Assembly (NCBI GenBank): GCA_003150315.1
Contig: QAML01000065.1
Span: 18,746 to 39,154, forward strand
Source: Prevotellaceae bacterium
Lineage (GTDB): Bacteria; Bacteroidota; Bacteroidia; Bacteroidales; Bacteroidaceae
Reading direction: 5' to 3'
Length of the DNA stretch: 20,409 bases
Shown: one piece after another, positions 1 to 11,860 of the stretch
Numbering within the stretch: the stretch's first letter is position 1
Layout of the letters: every line of letters starts with the position of its first letter
Notes under the pieces: generated by a model
What the model was told of the DNA's origin: nothing
The model's database searches: none
The model's input: only the letters and a program-made list of their open reading frames with translations
Translations under genes and position numbers: made by a program

Positions 1-110
1 GGCTTATCGCAAAAAATACAAGCCATATATTTTAAAATACAAGGCACTTATTTCGAAATATATGCCTTGTATTTTTCGCGTTTATAAATATCTGAAAAAG
101 AATGTCTTTT
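1..110 (+). repeat. Mosaic palindromic intergenic element, copy 1 (left end cut by window)
   Basis: The element begins with GGCTTATCGC, passes AATACAAGCCATATATTTT, then an imperfect 42-base palindrome at 34-75 with arms built on ATACAAGGCACTTATTT and its complement (two mismatches), then GTATTTTTCGCG. A diverged CTGAAAAAG at 92 sits exactly 17 bases after the palindrome, where two other copies carry CTGATWAACAGCAACT. Closely related copies occur near 6736, 11861, 16542 and 20322. No open frame is carried. It could act as a bidirectional terminator, a REP/MITE-like element or a protein-binding site; the sequence alone does not decide. Confidence 0.8.
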
Positions 111-357
111 GAAAACGGTTTTTTGAGGGTAAAAAGAGACTGTTTTCCCGGGATTAATTGAGACTGTACCGGGTGTGGAATAAGTTCTTCGGAGGCGGGG
201 CGAACGTTTCGGGATATGGCGGATTTCTTCTTGTTGACGGACAGCAAAATTCCAATAACGGGTGAATATGTATCGATGTTGAGCGGGTATTTTCCAATGT
301 GGGGCGGGGAAGAATGCGATGGCGGGGGCGCGGAATGGCTCTTACGAATATTCTTTT
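111..357. other. Intergenic region before the GH20 gene, no gene seen
   Basis: About 250 bases without a convincing open frame. The + strand is G-rich towards its end (several GGGGCGGGG-like runs at 195-335). Two short minus-strand frames cross it but lack homology I can recognise, and one runs through the GH20 promoter. I see no hairpin terminator or RNA gene. Confidence 0.5.
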
Positions 358-365
358 TATATTTG
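358..365 (+). promoter_or_regulatory. Bacteroidetes-type -7 box of the GH20 gene
   Basis: TATATTTG fits the Bacteroidetes primary sigma -7 consensus TAnnTTTG and lies 42 bases before the ATG at 408. No clear TTTG -33 box is visible at the usual spacing. Confidence 0.55.
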
Positions 366-407
366 CATCATTGCATACGGCTTTAATTTTATATAATATC
401 AAGTAAA

Positions 408-2483
408 ATGAATTTTTTGTCAAGGAGTTTTTGTGGTCTTTTTCTGTTGGTTTGTGCCGCTATGGGTGTAGGGGCGCAGGGTGTGGGTTCGCTTGCCGGC
501 GAAAAGCTGCCTGTTGTGCCTTATCCTGCTGAAATTGTTGCGGGTAACGAGGATTTCTGTGTTGCCGACAGACAGTGCGTAAACGTTTCCTCAAAGGAAG
601 CGGAAGATGTTTTTGCGGTTTCCACGTTTACGAGTGATTTCAAGAATGTGAATTGGAACGTGAAAAACGGCAAGGGCAAATGTAAGGGTAATATCACCAT
701 TGCGCGACCGGGAAACGACCGCAATGCCGATGAAATCATAAAGAATGCGGGGCTGAAGCCCGATGCCTCAAACAAGGAGGCTTATGTGTTGTTTGCCGAC
801 AGGGACGGTGTTGTCATTGAAGCTTATACGGCTGCGGGTGTGTTTTATGGCATTCAGACTCTCAGACAGCTTACCTATGAGGATGCGTCAGGAAATCTGA
901 AGGTGAGAGCCGTGAAGATTTCCGATGCCCCGGCTTTGAAGTATCGCTGGTTAATGGACGATTGGAACAGGGGACCGATTCCCAATGTGGAATATGTGAA
1001 GAAGCAAATCCGTATTCTTTCAGAATATAAGATTAACGGCTACTGTATATACGGAGAGAATATCTTTGAATCGAAGAAGTATCCGCAGATTAACATGCGT
1101 GGGGCTGTGGTTACGCCTGAAGAGGTGAAGGAACTCGTGGAGTATGGCAAAAAATATCATGTGGAGCTTGTGCCGCAACAGGAGTGTCTTGGTCATATGC
1201 ACTATACTTTGCGCGAGGGAGGCTTTGACGATATTGCGGAACGCCCGAGGGGACAGATTGTAAGCCCCGCAGTGGAACGGACTTATACATTTCTGAATGA
1301 TTATCTGGGCGAGATTGTTCCGAGCTTCGAGAGTGATTTTGTGCATGTGGGTTGCGACGAGGCTTTTGAGCTTGGTCTCGGCAAGAGTAAGGATATGGTT
1401 CGCGAACTCGGGCTTGACGGAACGTTTTTCAAGCATTTACAGCGCGTTTGCGGGCTTCCTGCCATTAAGGACAAGAAGGTTCTATTTTGGGCTGACGTGG
1501 CAGAGAACAAGAAAGACATTGATCTTTCGGTGCTTCCGGATAATGCGGTGGCTGTGGCTTGGGATTATCTGGCGCGTGGCAATTATGAGTATTATCTTCC
1601 GCAGATTGCGCGAAACAAAGTCCCGTTTTTTGTGGCTCCGGGTGCTTTTTGGGCTACGCGAATATTTCCGGATTTTAATTCTCACTTCGTCAATATCCGA
1701 AATTTCGTGAGAGACGGCAAAAAATATGGCGCGGAGGGCATGCTTTGCTGCAACTGGGACGACATGGGTGAAGACCTTTTCGACGTGGGATGGTATGGCG
1801 TGGCTTTCGGCGCGGCATGTGCGTGGCAAAAAGAGCAGGAGACTTCGATAGACGACTATAAGAATGCGTTTGACTGGGCGTTTTATCGCAATCTTTACGG
1901 TCATGTCTTTTCGCAATCCATAGACAGTATTGCCGATGCGCAACGTCCGTTGGGCTCCATAGTACAGGTGGACTGGGCTTACAGTGTTCCTTTCGAAGAA
2001 GCGGGAGCGAGCTATCAGAATGCCATTCAGAATACGGGGCGAATGGAAGAATTGCGCAGCACCATAGCGAATAATTACGCGGCTCTGCGTAGGAGCAAAT
2101 CTTTGGCGAGACATCACGCGAGCACTCTCGATGCCGTTTTGTTCGATGCCCGTCGTTTGGGATTTGTTTATGCCAAGGCTTCGCTCGCAGCGGGACTGTC
2201 GAAGCGTTATGACGATTTTTGCAACGACGATGACAACGGGCGTGCAATCAATACGGCTTTGTATGACATAATGATGCCTCAGTGCGGGCTTGTTGGTTCT
2301 TTGCGCGACTTCACAATGGAGCTTAAGGATTGGCATCACGACCTTTGGATGAATGAAAACCGTCGAATAAGTTCAGCCGTTCTTGTACGTTCGTCTTCTG
2401 TTTGGCAGTTAGACAAGATTTCGTCTCTTTTTTCAGTGTTGATGATAAACGCATCGTTATATCCGGTAAGAACTCCACGGTAA
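408..2483 (+). CDS. Secreted GH20 beta-N-acetylhexosaminidase-like protein, 3' end replaced
   Basis: A 691-residue exo-hexosaminidase-type protein. Residues 1-23 form a signal peptide ending ...GVGAQ. Residues about 34-155 match the GH20 non-catalytic N-domain (LPVVPYP, then VFYGIQTLRQL at 145-155). The TIM barrel follows, with LMDDWNRG at 182-189 and the catalytic Asp-Glu pair in HVGCDE (D317, E318). By family knowledge it would remove terminal GlcNAc or GalNAc from glycans in the periplasm or outside the cell. The family-like sequence stops at DLWMNENR (R652, codon 2361-2363). The last 39 residues (RISSAVLV... to the stop) are antisense reading of the R-M gene on the other strand. Expected C-terminal helices are therefore missing, so activity is uncertain. 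The start at 408 is set by the signal peptide and the -7 box. Confidence 0.85.
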   Translation: MNFLSRSFCGLFLLVCAAMGVGAQGVGSLAGEKLPVVPYPAEIVAGNEDFCVADRQCVNVSSKEAEDVFAVSTFTSDFKNVNWNVKNGKGKCKGNITIARPGNDRNADEIIKNAGLKPDASNKEAYVLFADRDGVVIEAYTAAGVFYGIQTLRQLTYEDASGNLKVRAVKISDAPALKYRWLMDDWNRGPIPNVEYVKKQIRILSEYKINGYCIYGENIFESKKYPQINMRGAVVTPEEVKELVEYGKKYHVELVPQQECLGHMHYTLREGGFDDIAERPRGQIVSPAVERTYTFLNDYLGEIVPSFESDFVHVGCDEAFELGLGKSKDMVRELGLDGTFFKHLQRVCGLPAIKDKKVLFWADVAENKKDIDLSVLPDNAVAVAWDYLARGNYEYYLPQIARNKVPFFVAPGAFWATRIFPDFNSHFVNIRNFVRDGKKYGAEGMLCCNWDDMGEDLFDVGWYGVAFGAACAWQKEQETSIDDYKNAFDWAFYRNLYGHVFSQSIDSIADAQRPLGSIVQVDWAYSVPFEEAGASYQNAIQNTGRMEELRSTIANNYAALRRSKSLARHHASTLDAVLFDARRLGFVYAKASLAAGLSKRYDDFCNDDDNGRAINTALYDIMMPQCGLVGSLRDFTMELKDWHHDLWMNENRRISSAVLVRSSSVWQLDKISSLFSVLMINASLYPVRTPR

Positions 2484-5400
2484 ATATTAATATCCCAATC
2501 TTTAAGTGGCGTTCCCACGGCTTCTATCTTACGCTTGATGCTTTGTTCGATAGGAGAAAGTATCACCCACGAGTCCGAACCGGCGAAATGACATTCCACG
2601 CTTTGTTGCTGCACGAAAACGCTCAGTTTTTCTATGTCAAAATCTCCTTTACTTATTGAGCAGGCTTGAGTACTTCCTGAAGGAGGACATTTTTTAATGT
2701 TTAGTATATTCACGTCCACTGTTGCCGACTCAAAAACTTTGAATCCTGCAAAATCAATTAATGTAGTAGGATTGTATTCTTCGGTCAAATGTTTGCGAAT
2801 CGATTTTCCGTATCCTGCCCTCATCCATTTGTTTGATGTAATGAAGGAGAGTGTCGCATTTGGTTTCAATAACTTCATTCCCATTTCATAGAACAGGCAA
2901 TAAATGTCGCCTGTGCGTTCATAGGTTTTGTAATCCATTTTTTGCAGGAAATCTGCATCCGTTCCCATTTTCTGCAGTTGAATATATGGTGGGTTTCCTA
3001 TGACACAGTCAAAGCCTGTAAAGTTTCCCGAATCGTCCAAGACTTCGGGAAATTCGATACGCCATTCAAAAGCTCCGACATACATTTTATTGCTTTCGAT
3101 TTCTTCTATTTGGGCGTTGAGTTTATCTATTTTTGTTTGTAATTCTTTTGCCTGTCTTTCGCGCACGGTTTGTTCCTTTTTTGAAATTTCAAACAATTGG
3201 GGCGCAAGAAGTTCTTTCTGCTTTTCTTCCAGTTGTCTTTTTCGCAAAATTTTCGGGTCGTGCAATTGTATTTGTGTTCTCAATGTGGATTTTATTGTTG
3301 AGATCATTTGTTCCAATTCACGTTTCTCTTCTTTGTTGTGAGCGTTCTTATAGTGATTGACTGCGTTCTTGTATTGACTTATCGCAATATCAGTTTTCTT
3401 TAGTATTTCGGATATGTCTTGCTGCAGTTCAAAACGATGTATAAGCGAATTGCCGTTTTTAATGTTTATGTCAATGTTTGGCAAAGTTTCCAATTCTGTG
3501 TAACCGCTTTCTTTTGTGTAGTAGGCATTCTTAAGAAGTTCTATCCACAAACGCAGGCGGCAGATGTTAACAGCGTTTGGATTGAGGTCAACTCCGAACA
3601 AACAGTTTTCTATAATTCTTCGTTTTTCATTGAAAAGGGCTTCTTGTATTCGCTGACTTTCAGCATTGCCGGGAATATAAACGAAAGGTTCTCCGTCGGA
3701 ATCGGAAACTATTAGTTCATCATTCTCTATTTCAATATTCCAATCCTGCTTCTTTATGCGCTTTCCATTGCAGTCCAAAAGAATTCCGAGGTCGTATTTT
3801 GTGCGGATTATTTCATTTAGCACAGAAACAAGAAAATGTCCCGAGCCAACTGCGGGGTCACAAATGCGAATTGAGTTTACTATGGCATTGGCTTGTTTGA
3901 AATCGGTAATGTCTTTGTCTTTCAAATTCTCATAGTCGGAGCAGAATTTTCCATCCCCGATGATTTTATTGAATTTTTGAACTACTGTTGCTTGGACGGC
4001 TTCCCGACTCATGTACATGGTAATGGAGCCGGGCGTAAACACAGAACCGTCTTTGTGTCCGTTTATCTTTTCGAAAATAAGTCCAAGTACAGAAGCATTG
4101 ATTAGGGTCTTGGTGTTTTCCTGTACGTTTTCGGAACCGTCATCAGCAAAATCGTAAGCATCAAGAAACTCCAAAAGATAACGCAAAGTGGTAAGTTTTT
4201 TATAGCGTGGTTTCTGTCCGTCCTTAAGAACGGTATTACTGTAAAGAGGAAGCTCACTGTTATCCAGACTGCTTATTCTTATGGTGTTGCGTTCCAATGC
4301 GCTGAGCTCGAATAAAGAGCTGTTCAAGTATGGAATCTTTCCGAATTTCTCGTTGATTGTTTCGCTTCGGTCGTTTGGACGTTTTGCCAATACTTGAAAG
4401 AACAATTTGTTCAGTTCGTCATAATCAGGAATGAAACCGGGGCGCAAAAAAGCGTATGAAGTATCTCCTTTGTGGTATTTTACCAATTGTGCTTCCAGCA
4501 GCTTGAGAAAAAGTATCCTGTTTATCCAACCAATCGTCAATGACAATGCAATATTGAAAAGTTGCTCTTGTTTGTCTTTGCCAAATGATGAACGTTTTTT
4601 TATGTTGTAAAGCCAATCTTCGCTATCGAGAACTGTTATGGCGTTTTCAAGAATGGATGCCGGATTTCGCTTGTCTGCTTCTCTGCGGGTAATGATGCGT
4701 TTGTTGCTGTCCTTTTCCTCTACTTCTTCCAAACCGATAATATAAAGCAGCTCGCTGTAGAATTTCGTGTTGAGCGAATTACTGTCATTTCGAAACCGTT
4801 TCTTCAGCAAATGCTCAGGACTGAACACTTTGTACAATTCTATAAGGCGTTTGTCTATGCCTTTGTTCAAGTAGTCGCGATAGTTCCGAATATCAAAATA
4901 AGTATATGTCAAAGAATCCTTTGCCGATTCTATAACATCGGCAGCAATTTCCTTATAGAAAAAATCTGTTTTGTCAGAAGTCAGGACTCCTTCGCTAAAT
5001 TCCGAAAAATGTTTCAACAGTTTTTTATCGGAATAAAACACTCGTTCAAATTCCCTGGCATCGAAAACAAAAAACTCATGAACATTGGTAACTATAAGTT
5101 GTTTCAACTGAATATTTTTCTTTTCCACACGCTCTCGCAAATAGTATAACAGGAGCTCCTGCAAAGCTTTTTTGTTCAGATTGTCTCTTGTTATCATTTC
5201 CGAAACATTTGCCGGCATTTTCACTTCGAAAATCACACCCACCGGAGCCTCTATACTGTTGCCAAGATGAATGGCGCAATCAATGCGTCCGTTGGGCGAA
5301 ACTTTATAACTTTGCCCGTAGAAAGTGAGTTTGAGAAAATCCATAAAATCGCCCTTGAGTTTTTCTTCCGTGTCTACTGAGGCTATTTGCTTATACAAAA

Positions 5401-5497
5401 ATCCGAGTTGCTGTTTGAACACATCAAAAGAACTTTTATCTATATTGATCTGACGATATGCTTTATTCAAAGACTGGGCTATGGTAAGTTCGGGCAT
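2336..5497 (-). CDS. Type IIG (Eco57I-like) restriction-methyltransferase fusion, C-terminally truncated
   Basis: A 1053-residue protein fusing nuclease and adenine methyltransferase. The N-terminus has a PD-(D/E)xK nuclease signature: D73 in GRIDCAIH, then E91 and K93 in FEVK. The SAM-binding motif DPAVGSGHF is at 547-555 and the N6-adenine methylase motif IGNPPY is at 833-838. A charged coiled-coil-like stretch covers about 750-805. GVLTGYNDAFII at 1008-1019 marks the start of the target-recognition region. In relatives I recall, ELIR is followed by PILRGRDIKRY and roughly 200 more residues of recognition domain. Here ELIR (to about R1045) is followed only by RFSFIQRS and a stop, read antisense from GH20. 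Without that domain, sequence-specific cutting or methylation is doubtful. It overlaps the convergent GH20 frame by 148 bases. The gene is AT-richer than its neighbours, and a stop codon upstream supports this start. Confidence 0.85.
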   Translation of the reverse strand: MPELTIAQSLNKAYRQINIDKSSFDVFKQQLGFLYKQIASVDTEEKLKGDFMDFLKLTFYGQSYKVSPNGRIDCAIHLGNSIEAPVGVIFEVKMPANVSEMITRDNLNKKALQELLLYYLRERVEKKNIQLKQLIVTNVHEFFVFDAREFERVFYSDKKLLKHFSEFSEGVLTSDKTDFFYKEIAADVIESAKDSLTYTYFDIRNYRDYLNKGIDKRLIELYKVFSPEHLLKKRFRNDSNSLNTKFYSELLYIIGLEEVEEKDSNKRIITRREADKRNPASILENAITVLDSEDWLYNIKKRSSFGKDKQEQLFNIALSLTIGWINRILFLKLLEAQLVKYHKGDTSYAFLRPGFIPDYDELNKLFFQVLAKRPNDRSETINEKFGKIPYLNSSLFELSALERNTIRISSLDNSELPLYSNTVLKDGQKPRYKKLTTLRYLLEFLDAYDFADDGSENVQENTKTLINASVLGLIFEKINGHKDGSVFTPGSITMYMSREAVQATVVQKFNKIIGDGKFCSDYENLKDKDITDFKQANAIVNSIRICDPAVGSGHFLVSVLNEIIRTKYDLGILLDCNGKRIKKQDWNIEIENDELIVSDSDGEPFVYIPGNAESQRIQEALFNEKRRIIENCLFGVDLNPNAVNICRLRLWIELLKNAYYTKESGYTELETLPNIDINIKNGNSLIHRFELQQDISEILKKTDIAISQYKNAVNHYKNAHNKEEKRELEQMISTIKSTLRTQIQLHDPKILRKRQLEEKQKELLAPQLFEISKKEQTVRERQAKELQTKIDKLNAQIEEIESNKMYVGAFEWRIEFPEVLDDSGNFTGFDCVIGNPPYIQLQKMGTDADFLQKMDYKTYERTGDIYCLFYEMGMKLLKPNATLSFITSNKWMRAGYGKSIRKHLTEEYNPTTLIDFAGFKVFESATVDVNILNIKKCPPSGSTQACSISKGDFDIEKLSVFVQQQSVECHFAGSDSWVILSPIEQSIKRKIEAVGTPLKDWDINIYRGVLTGYNDAFIINTEKRDEILSNCQTEDERTRTAELIRRFSFIQRS
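2355..2372. other. Breakpoint joining truncated GH20 and truncated R-M gene
   Basis: Reading rightwards, GH20 similarity ends at codon CGT (2361-2363). Reading leftwards on the minus strand, R-M similarity ends at ATTCG (about 2364-2368). Both frames then run into each other's antisense strand until chance stops. A shared CG at the joint could be microhomology. The simplest reading is one deletion or rearrangement that removed both 3' ends; a chimeric assembly would look the same. Confidence 0.6.
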
Positions 5498-5627
5498 AGT
5501 ACATGTATTTTGCGGCGGTTTTTACAGTTTTAACTTGCGTATTATTTTTACGTTGTAAATTTTATGCTATCTCCGCCTAAGTTTCCGGTATTTCTTAAAT
5601 CACCAAATATCAAAAGAATTATTAGTA

Positions 5628-5635
5628 CAAAGATA
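5628..5635 (-). promoter_or_regulatory. Putative -7 box upstream of the R-M gene
   Basis: On the minus strand this reads TATCTTTG, a match to TAnnTTTG. It lies about 130 bases before the R-M start codon, much farther than the 26 to 46 bases seen for the other genes here, so a leader of roughly 120 bases is implied. The half-site at 5660-5667 begins 25 bases upstream, at the position of a -33 element. Confidence 0.4.
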
Positions 5636-5659
5636 ACAAAAAAATATATGCATAAGTTT

Positions 5660-5667
5660 GTCCGTAC
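5660..5667 (+). repeat. Left half of a short inverted repeat flanking the invertase gene
   Basis: GTCCGTAC here is matched in inverse orientation by GTACGGAC at 6415-6422. With flanks the match is TTyGTCCGTAC, 10 of 11 positions. The pair brackets only the recombinase gene and its upstream region. Eight identical bases is weak by itself; the position is what makes it notable. Confidence 0.35.
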
Positions 5668-5720
5668 AAAAGTTCATCTCTTTGGCAGACGAAGAGAATA
5701 AAAATTTTTCCATGCTCTGT

Positions 5721-6323
5721 CTAGATGAAACGTTCTTTTATGAAACGGGCAAGAGTGTTACGGTCAACCTTACATATTCGGGCAATCTTCCGTTTAGAGA
5801 CTTTCACGGACAGCAGCTCCTTTATCAGTGTTTCCTTCCCCGACAACTTATATTTGTCAGGCGAATTTTTCCTTCCTTTCGGGCGTCCCAAAATAACCCC
5901 TTCGGCTTTCTTGCGTGCCAAAGCCTCTTTGGTGCGTTGGCTGATAAGGTTTCGTTCAATCTCTGCCGATAGACCAAACGCAAAAGCCAGGACTTTGCTT
6001 TGTATATCGTCTCCCAAACGATAATTATCCTTGATTGTCCACACACGACACTCTTTTGTCATGCAAATATTCAGTATCTCCATAATCATGAAGAGGTTAC
6101 GTCCAAGACGAGACAATTCGGCACAGATTATGAGATCGTCTTTCCTTACTTTATTAAGCAATCTGCCCAACTGCCGTTTGTCGTATGATTTCGTTCCGCT
6201 GATAGTTTCTTCCATCCACCCGTCAATTTTTATATTTTCCCGCCTGCAAAAATTATTTATCTCAAAACGTTGGTTTTCTACTGTCTGTTTGTCGCTGCTC
6301 ACACGAATATATCCGTAAATCAT
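5721..6323 (-). CDS. Serine site-specific recombinase, DNA invertase (Mpi/Pin type)
   Basis: A 200-residue resolvase/invertase. The start at 6323 is chosen because the protein then begins MIYGYIRVSSDKQTVENQRF, the usual first strand of the catalytic domain; a longer frame to 6380 adds 19 unconvincing residues. Visible catalytic residues are R7, S9 (nucleophile) and the ELSRLGR helix with R72 and R75. The long E-helix with EIERNLISQRTKEAL follows at about 121-135. GRPKG leads into a C-terminal helix-turn-helix at about 165-198. The family catalyses inversion or resolution between short sites; the nearest relatives I recall are the Mpi promoter invertases of Bacteroides. It lies 223 bases upstream of the R-M gene on the same strand, with an inverted repeat around it. 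Its direct target cannot be read from the sequence. Confidence 0.88.
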   Translation of the reverse strand: MIYGYIRVSSDKQTVENQRFEINNFCRRENIKIDGWMEETISGTKSYDKRQLGRLLNKVRKDDLIICAELSRLGRNLFMIMEILNICMTKECRVWTIKDNYRLGDDIQSKVLAFAFGLSAEIERNLISQRTKEALARKKAEGVILGRPKGRKNSPDKYKLSGKETLIKELLSVKVSKRKIARICKVDRNTLARFIKERFI

Positions 6324-6414
6324 TACCTTTATTATTTTATTGATTAAACAATTTGTAAAGACTTCCAAAATAAAAAGCAAAACACGAAATGCCTGTTTTT
6401 ACAAAAATTTCCGG

Positions 6415-6422
6415 GTACGGAC
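6415..6422 (-). repeat. Right half of the inverted repeat flanking the invertase gene
   Basis: GTACGGAC is the inverse of 5660-5667. It lies about 90 bases upstream of the recombinase start codon. Inversion between the two halves would flip the recombinase gene and change the sequence just upstream of the R-M -7 box. Confidence 0.35.
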
Positions 6423-6735
6423 GAAAGATTCCAAAACCACAAAATAACAAAGCCTTTGAGCCGGCAATGCTTTTAATTATGGTCTCACACATACGGCGCA
6501 TACCTGAGCATTGACTTATATACCGGCGAAATGGTAGCGAATATGCTTACGTAACAACAGTATGCGAAAAACAGTCAATACTTCTGCCCATACGCCATGC
6601 ACCATATAAAGCAAACCATGAGCAGCAACAATTTCTTTGTGTCTGTGTTTGCCTGTACGCGGGCGGGGATTGCGATGACTCGGAGCATATTTTTAAGCTG
6701 CAACATTCGAGAGATTTTTATGCACGTTTTGTGTC
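6423..6735. other. Intergenic region between the invertase and the GH2 block, no gene seen
   Basis: About 310 bases with no recognisable gene. Short frames occur on both strands, for example a + strand stretch at 6477-6557 ending GEMVANMLT, but none has a start signal or known similarity. I looked for the missing GH20 C-terminus or R-M recognition domain and did not see either. This may be decayed sequence at the right edge of the island. Confidence 0.45.
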
Positions 6736-6786
6736 CCGAAAAAACATAAGGCATCTTGCAAAAAATACAAGCCATGTGTGTTTTTT
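6736..6786 (+). repeat. Mosaic palindromic intergenic element, short copy 2
   Basis: CCCGAAAAAACATAAGGCAT, then CTTGCAAAAAATACAAGCCATG and a T-run ending TTTTTTC. It has the left module of the other copies but lacks the 42-base palindrome and the distal CTGATWAACAGCAACT box. It lies 153 bases upstream of the GH2 start. Confidence 0.65.
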
Positions 6787-6897
6787 CAATGCCCGAAACG
6801 GGGCGAAACAGATGCCGTTTTCGTGAAACGAATCGGGCATTAGTTGCTACGCACGTTTTTTGGGGGAGTTTGAAACCGATACTTTTGCTTTTTTGTT

Positions 6898-6905
6898 TAA
6901 CTTTG
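6898..6905 (+). promoter_or_regulatory. Bacteroidetes-type -7 box of the GH2 gene
   Basis: TAACTTTG fits TAnnTTTG and lies 33 bases before the ATG at 6939. TTTG at 6869-6872 could be a -33 box, but the 25-base spacer is longer than usual. Confidence 0.55.
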
Positions 6906-6920
6906 TAGCCTATACATTAA

Positions 6921-10793
<3,873 letters not shown>

Positions 10794-10828
10794 CGAAAGC
10801 GTTAAGTCATAAAAACTTATAGAACAAA

Positions 10829-10880
10829 CCGCCCTGCCCGATGCTTTGGTTTTAAGCCGCACCGGGCAGGGTTTTCTTTT
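10829..10880 (+). terminator. Rho-independent terminator of the GH2 gene
   Basis: CCCTGCCCG (10832-10840) pairs with CGGGCAGGG (10863-10871), followed by TTTTCTTTT. It lies 38 bases past the GH2 stop and 55 bases before the next start, so the next gene likely has its own promoter. Confidence 0.8.
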
Positions 10881-10925
10881 CATCCCGCCGATTTCATAAG
10901 TATCCCGCGAAAACGTAGAAAAAAC

Positions 10926-11588
10926 ATGAAAATATCAGAAATCAAAAGCGAACTGCTATCAACATTAAAGCCATACGTCTCGAGCCAAGGCTTCAAAGTA
11001 AACAAAACACAGTTTTGTCTTAAAAGAGATGACGAAAACAATGAATGCCAATTCTCTTTTGACTACAACTCGTGGGGTGATGAAATTCACATATTCCCTT
11101 ATGTTCAAATAAGAAACAAAAAGATTCATTCCATTTGCGAAACCTGCGATTTTCATCTTAACTATACGGCATTCATAAACCTTTTGGTGCTTAAAAAGAT
11201 TTACGACGGAACTTTTACAGAGGACACAAAATGGAAAATGCAGTATGACAGACAGGACAGGTTCGTTATTTTTGACAACAGCGATATGGAAAAAGCCAAA
11301 ACAGAGCTTATAAAACTATTGCCTATGGGACTGAAATATTTCCATGACCATGACGACATTTACGCCATAGACAAAATGTATAACACGCCCCCTTTGAACA
11401 AACAAAATCCCAACAGCTCCGGTTTTGACACCCAATGTGTCATAGGCTTAATCTCTGCAAAATTGGCACACAACGGCAATTATGAGCAAATCAGCAGTTT
11501 ATACTCAAGCCTCATACAGTCAGAAGACGTGCTGCAAGACACAAGAAACAAGTTTGAACGCATTAAAAATTTAATCGAAACGCTATAA
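10926..11588 (+). CDS. Unrecognised 220-residue protein
   Basis: I do not recognise a family with confidence. The protein starts MKISEIKSEL and looks soluble, with no signal peptide or membrane segment. It is rich in Lys, Asn and Asp. A mixed alpha/beta N-terminal half contains C37 in NECQF and a CETC pair near residue 76. Aromatic residues are frequent (FSFDYNSWGDEIHIFPY). The C-terminus is helical (NKFERIKNLIETL). It loosely resembles DUF4304-type proteins, which sometimes act as immunity proteins, but I would not rely on that. It is cut off from GH2 by a terminator and followed by about 900 bases without a gene. It is AT-richer than GH2 and may be a recent arrival. No TAnnTTTG box is seen between 10880 and 10925. 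Confidence 0.7.
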   Translation: MKISEIKSELLSTLKPYVSSQGFKVNKTQFCLKRDDENNECQFSFDYNSWGDEIHIFPYVQIRNKKIHSICETCDFHLNYTAFINLLVLKKIYDGTFTEDTKWKMQYDRQDRFVIFDNSDMEKAKTELIKLLPMGLKYFHDHDDIYAIDKMYNTPPLNKQNPNSSGFDTQCVIGLISAKLAHNGNYEQISSLYSSLIQSEDVLQDTRNKFERIKNLIETL

Positions 11589-11860
11589 GCAACCGCAAAA
11601 AGGATTCCGCAGACTTTAATAACCGCCTACGGACTTTTTCAGCATTTTTTGCGGATTCTCCTTCCTGCTTTTTACGCTACAAGTCCGTCGGGAAAGCCCG
11701 CCTTGTGCTTCAGACGGAAATTTCACAAAATATAACCTGCCGCTTTTTTGAGATAACAATTACCGAGTGTCAAGCCTTCGGACGCAGGTACGCACCGGCA
11801 GTAAAATTCACAGGAATTGCGAGAAAAACAATGAGGGGTTGTGAGGGCATTTCGCCTCAC
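11589..11860. other. Intergenic region after the orphan gene, weak hairpin only
   Basis: CCGCAAAAA (11593-11601) can pair with TTTTTGCGG (11646-11654), with partial pairing inside, and might be a terminator of the preceding gene, though no T-run follows. GTGAGG at 11841-11846 pairs with CCTCAC at 11855-11860 beside the palindromic element. A + strand frame at 11705-11935 crosses the repeat and is judged spurious. Confidence 0.4.

Noticed and set aside
1482..2339. 285-codon minus-strand frame
   Set aside because: It lies antisense inside the GH20 gene, with a basic, low-complexity product and no promoter or family resemblance.
6477..6557. Short + strand frame ending GEMVANMLT, considered as a gene remnant
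   Set aside because: Only 26 codons, no start, no family I can name, and no match to the missing GH20 or R-M ends.
6575..6775. 66-codon minus-strand frame before the GH2 gene
   Set aside because: Its start lies within the short palindromic element and its product has no recognisable features.
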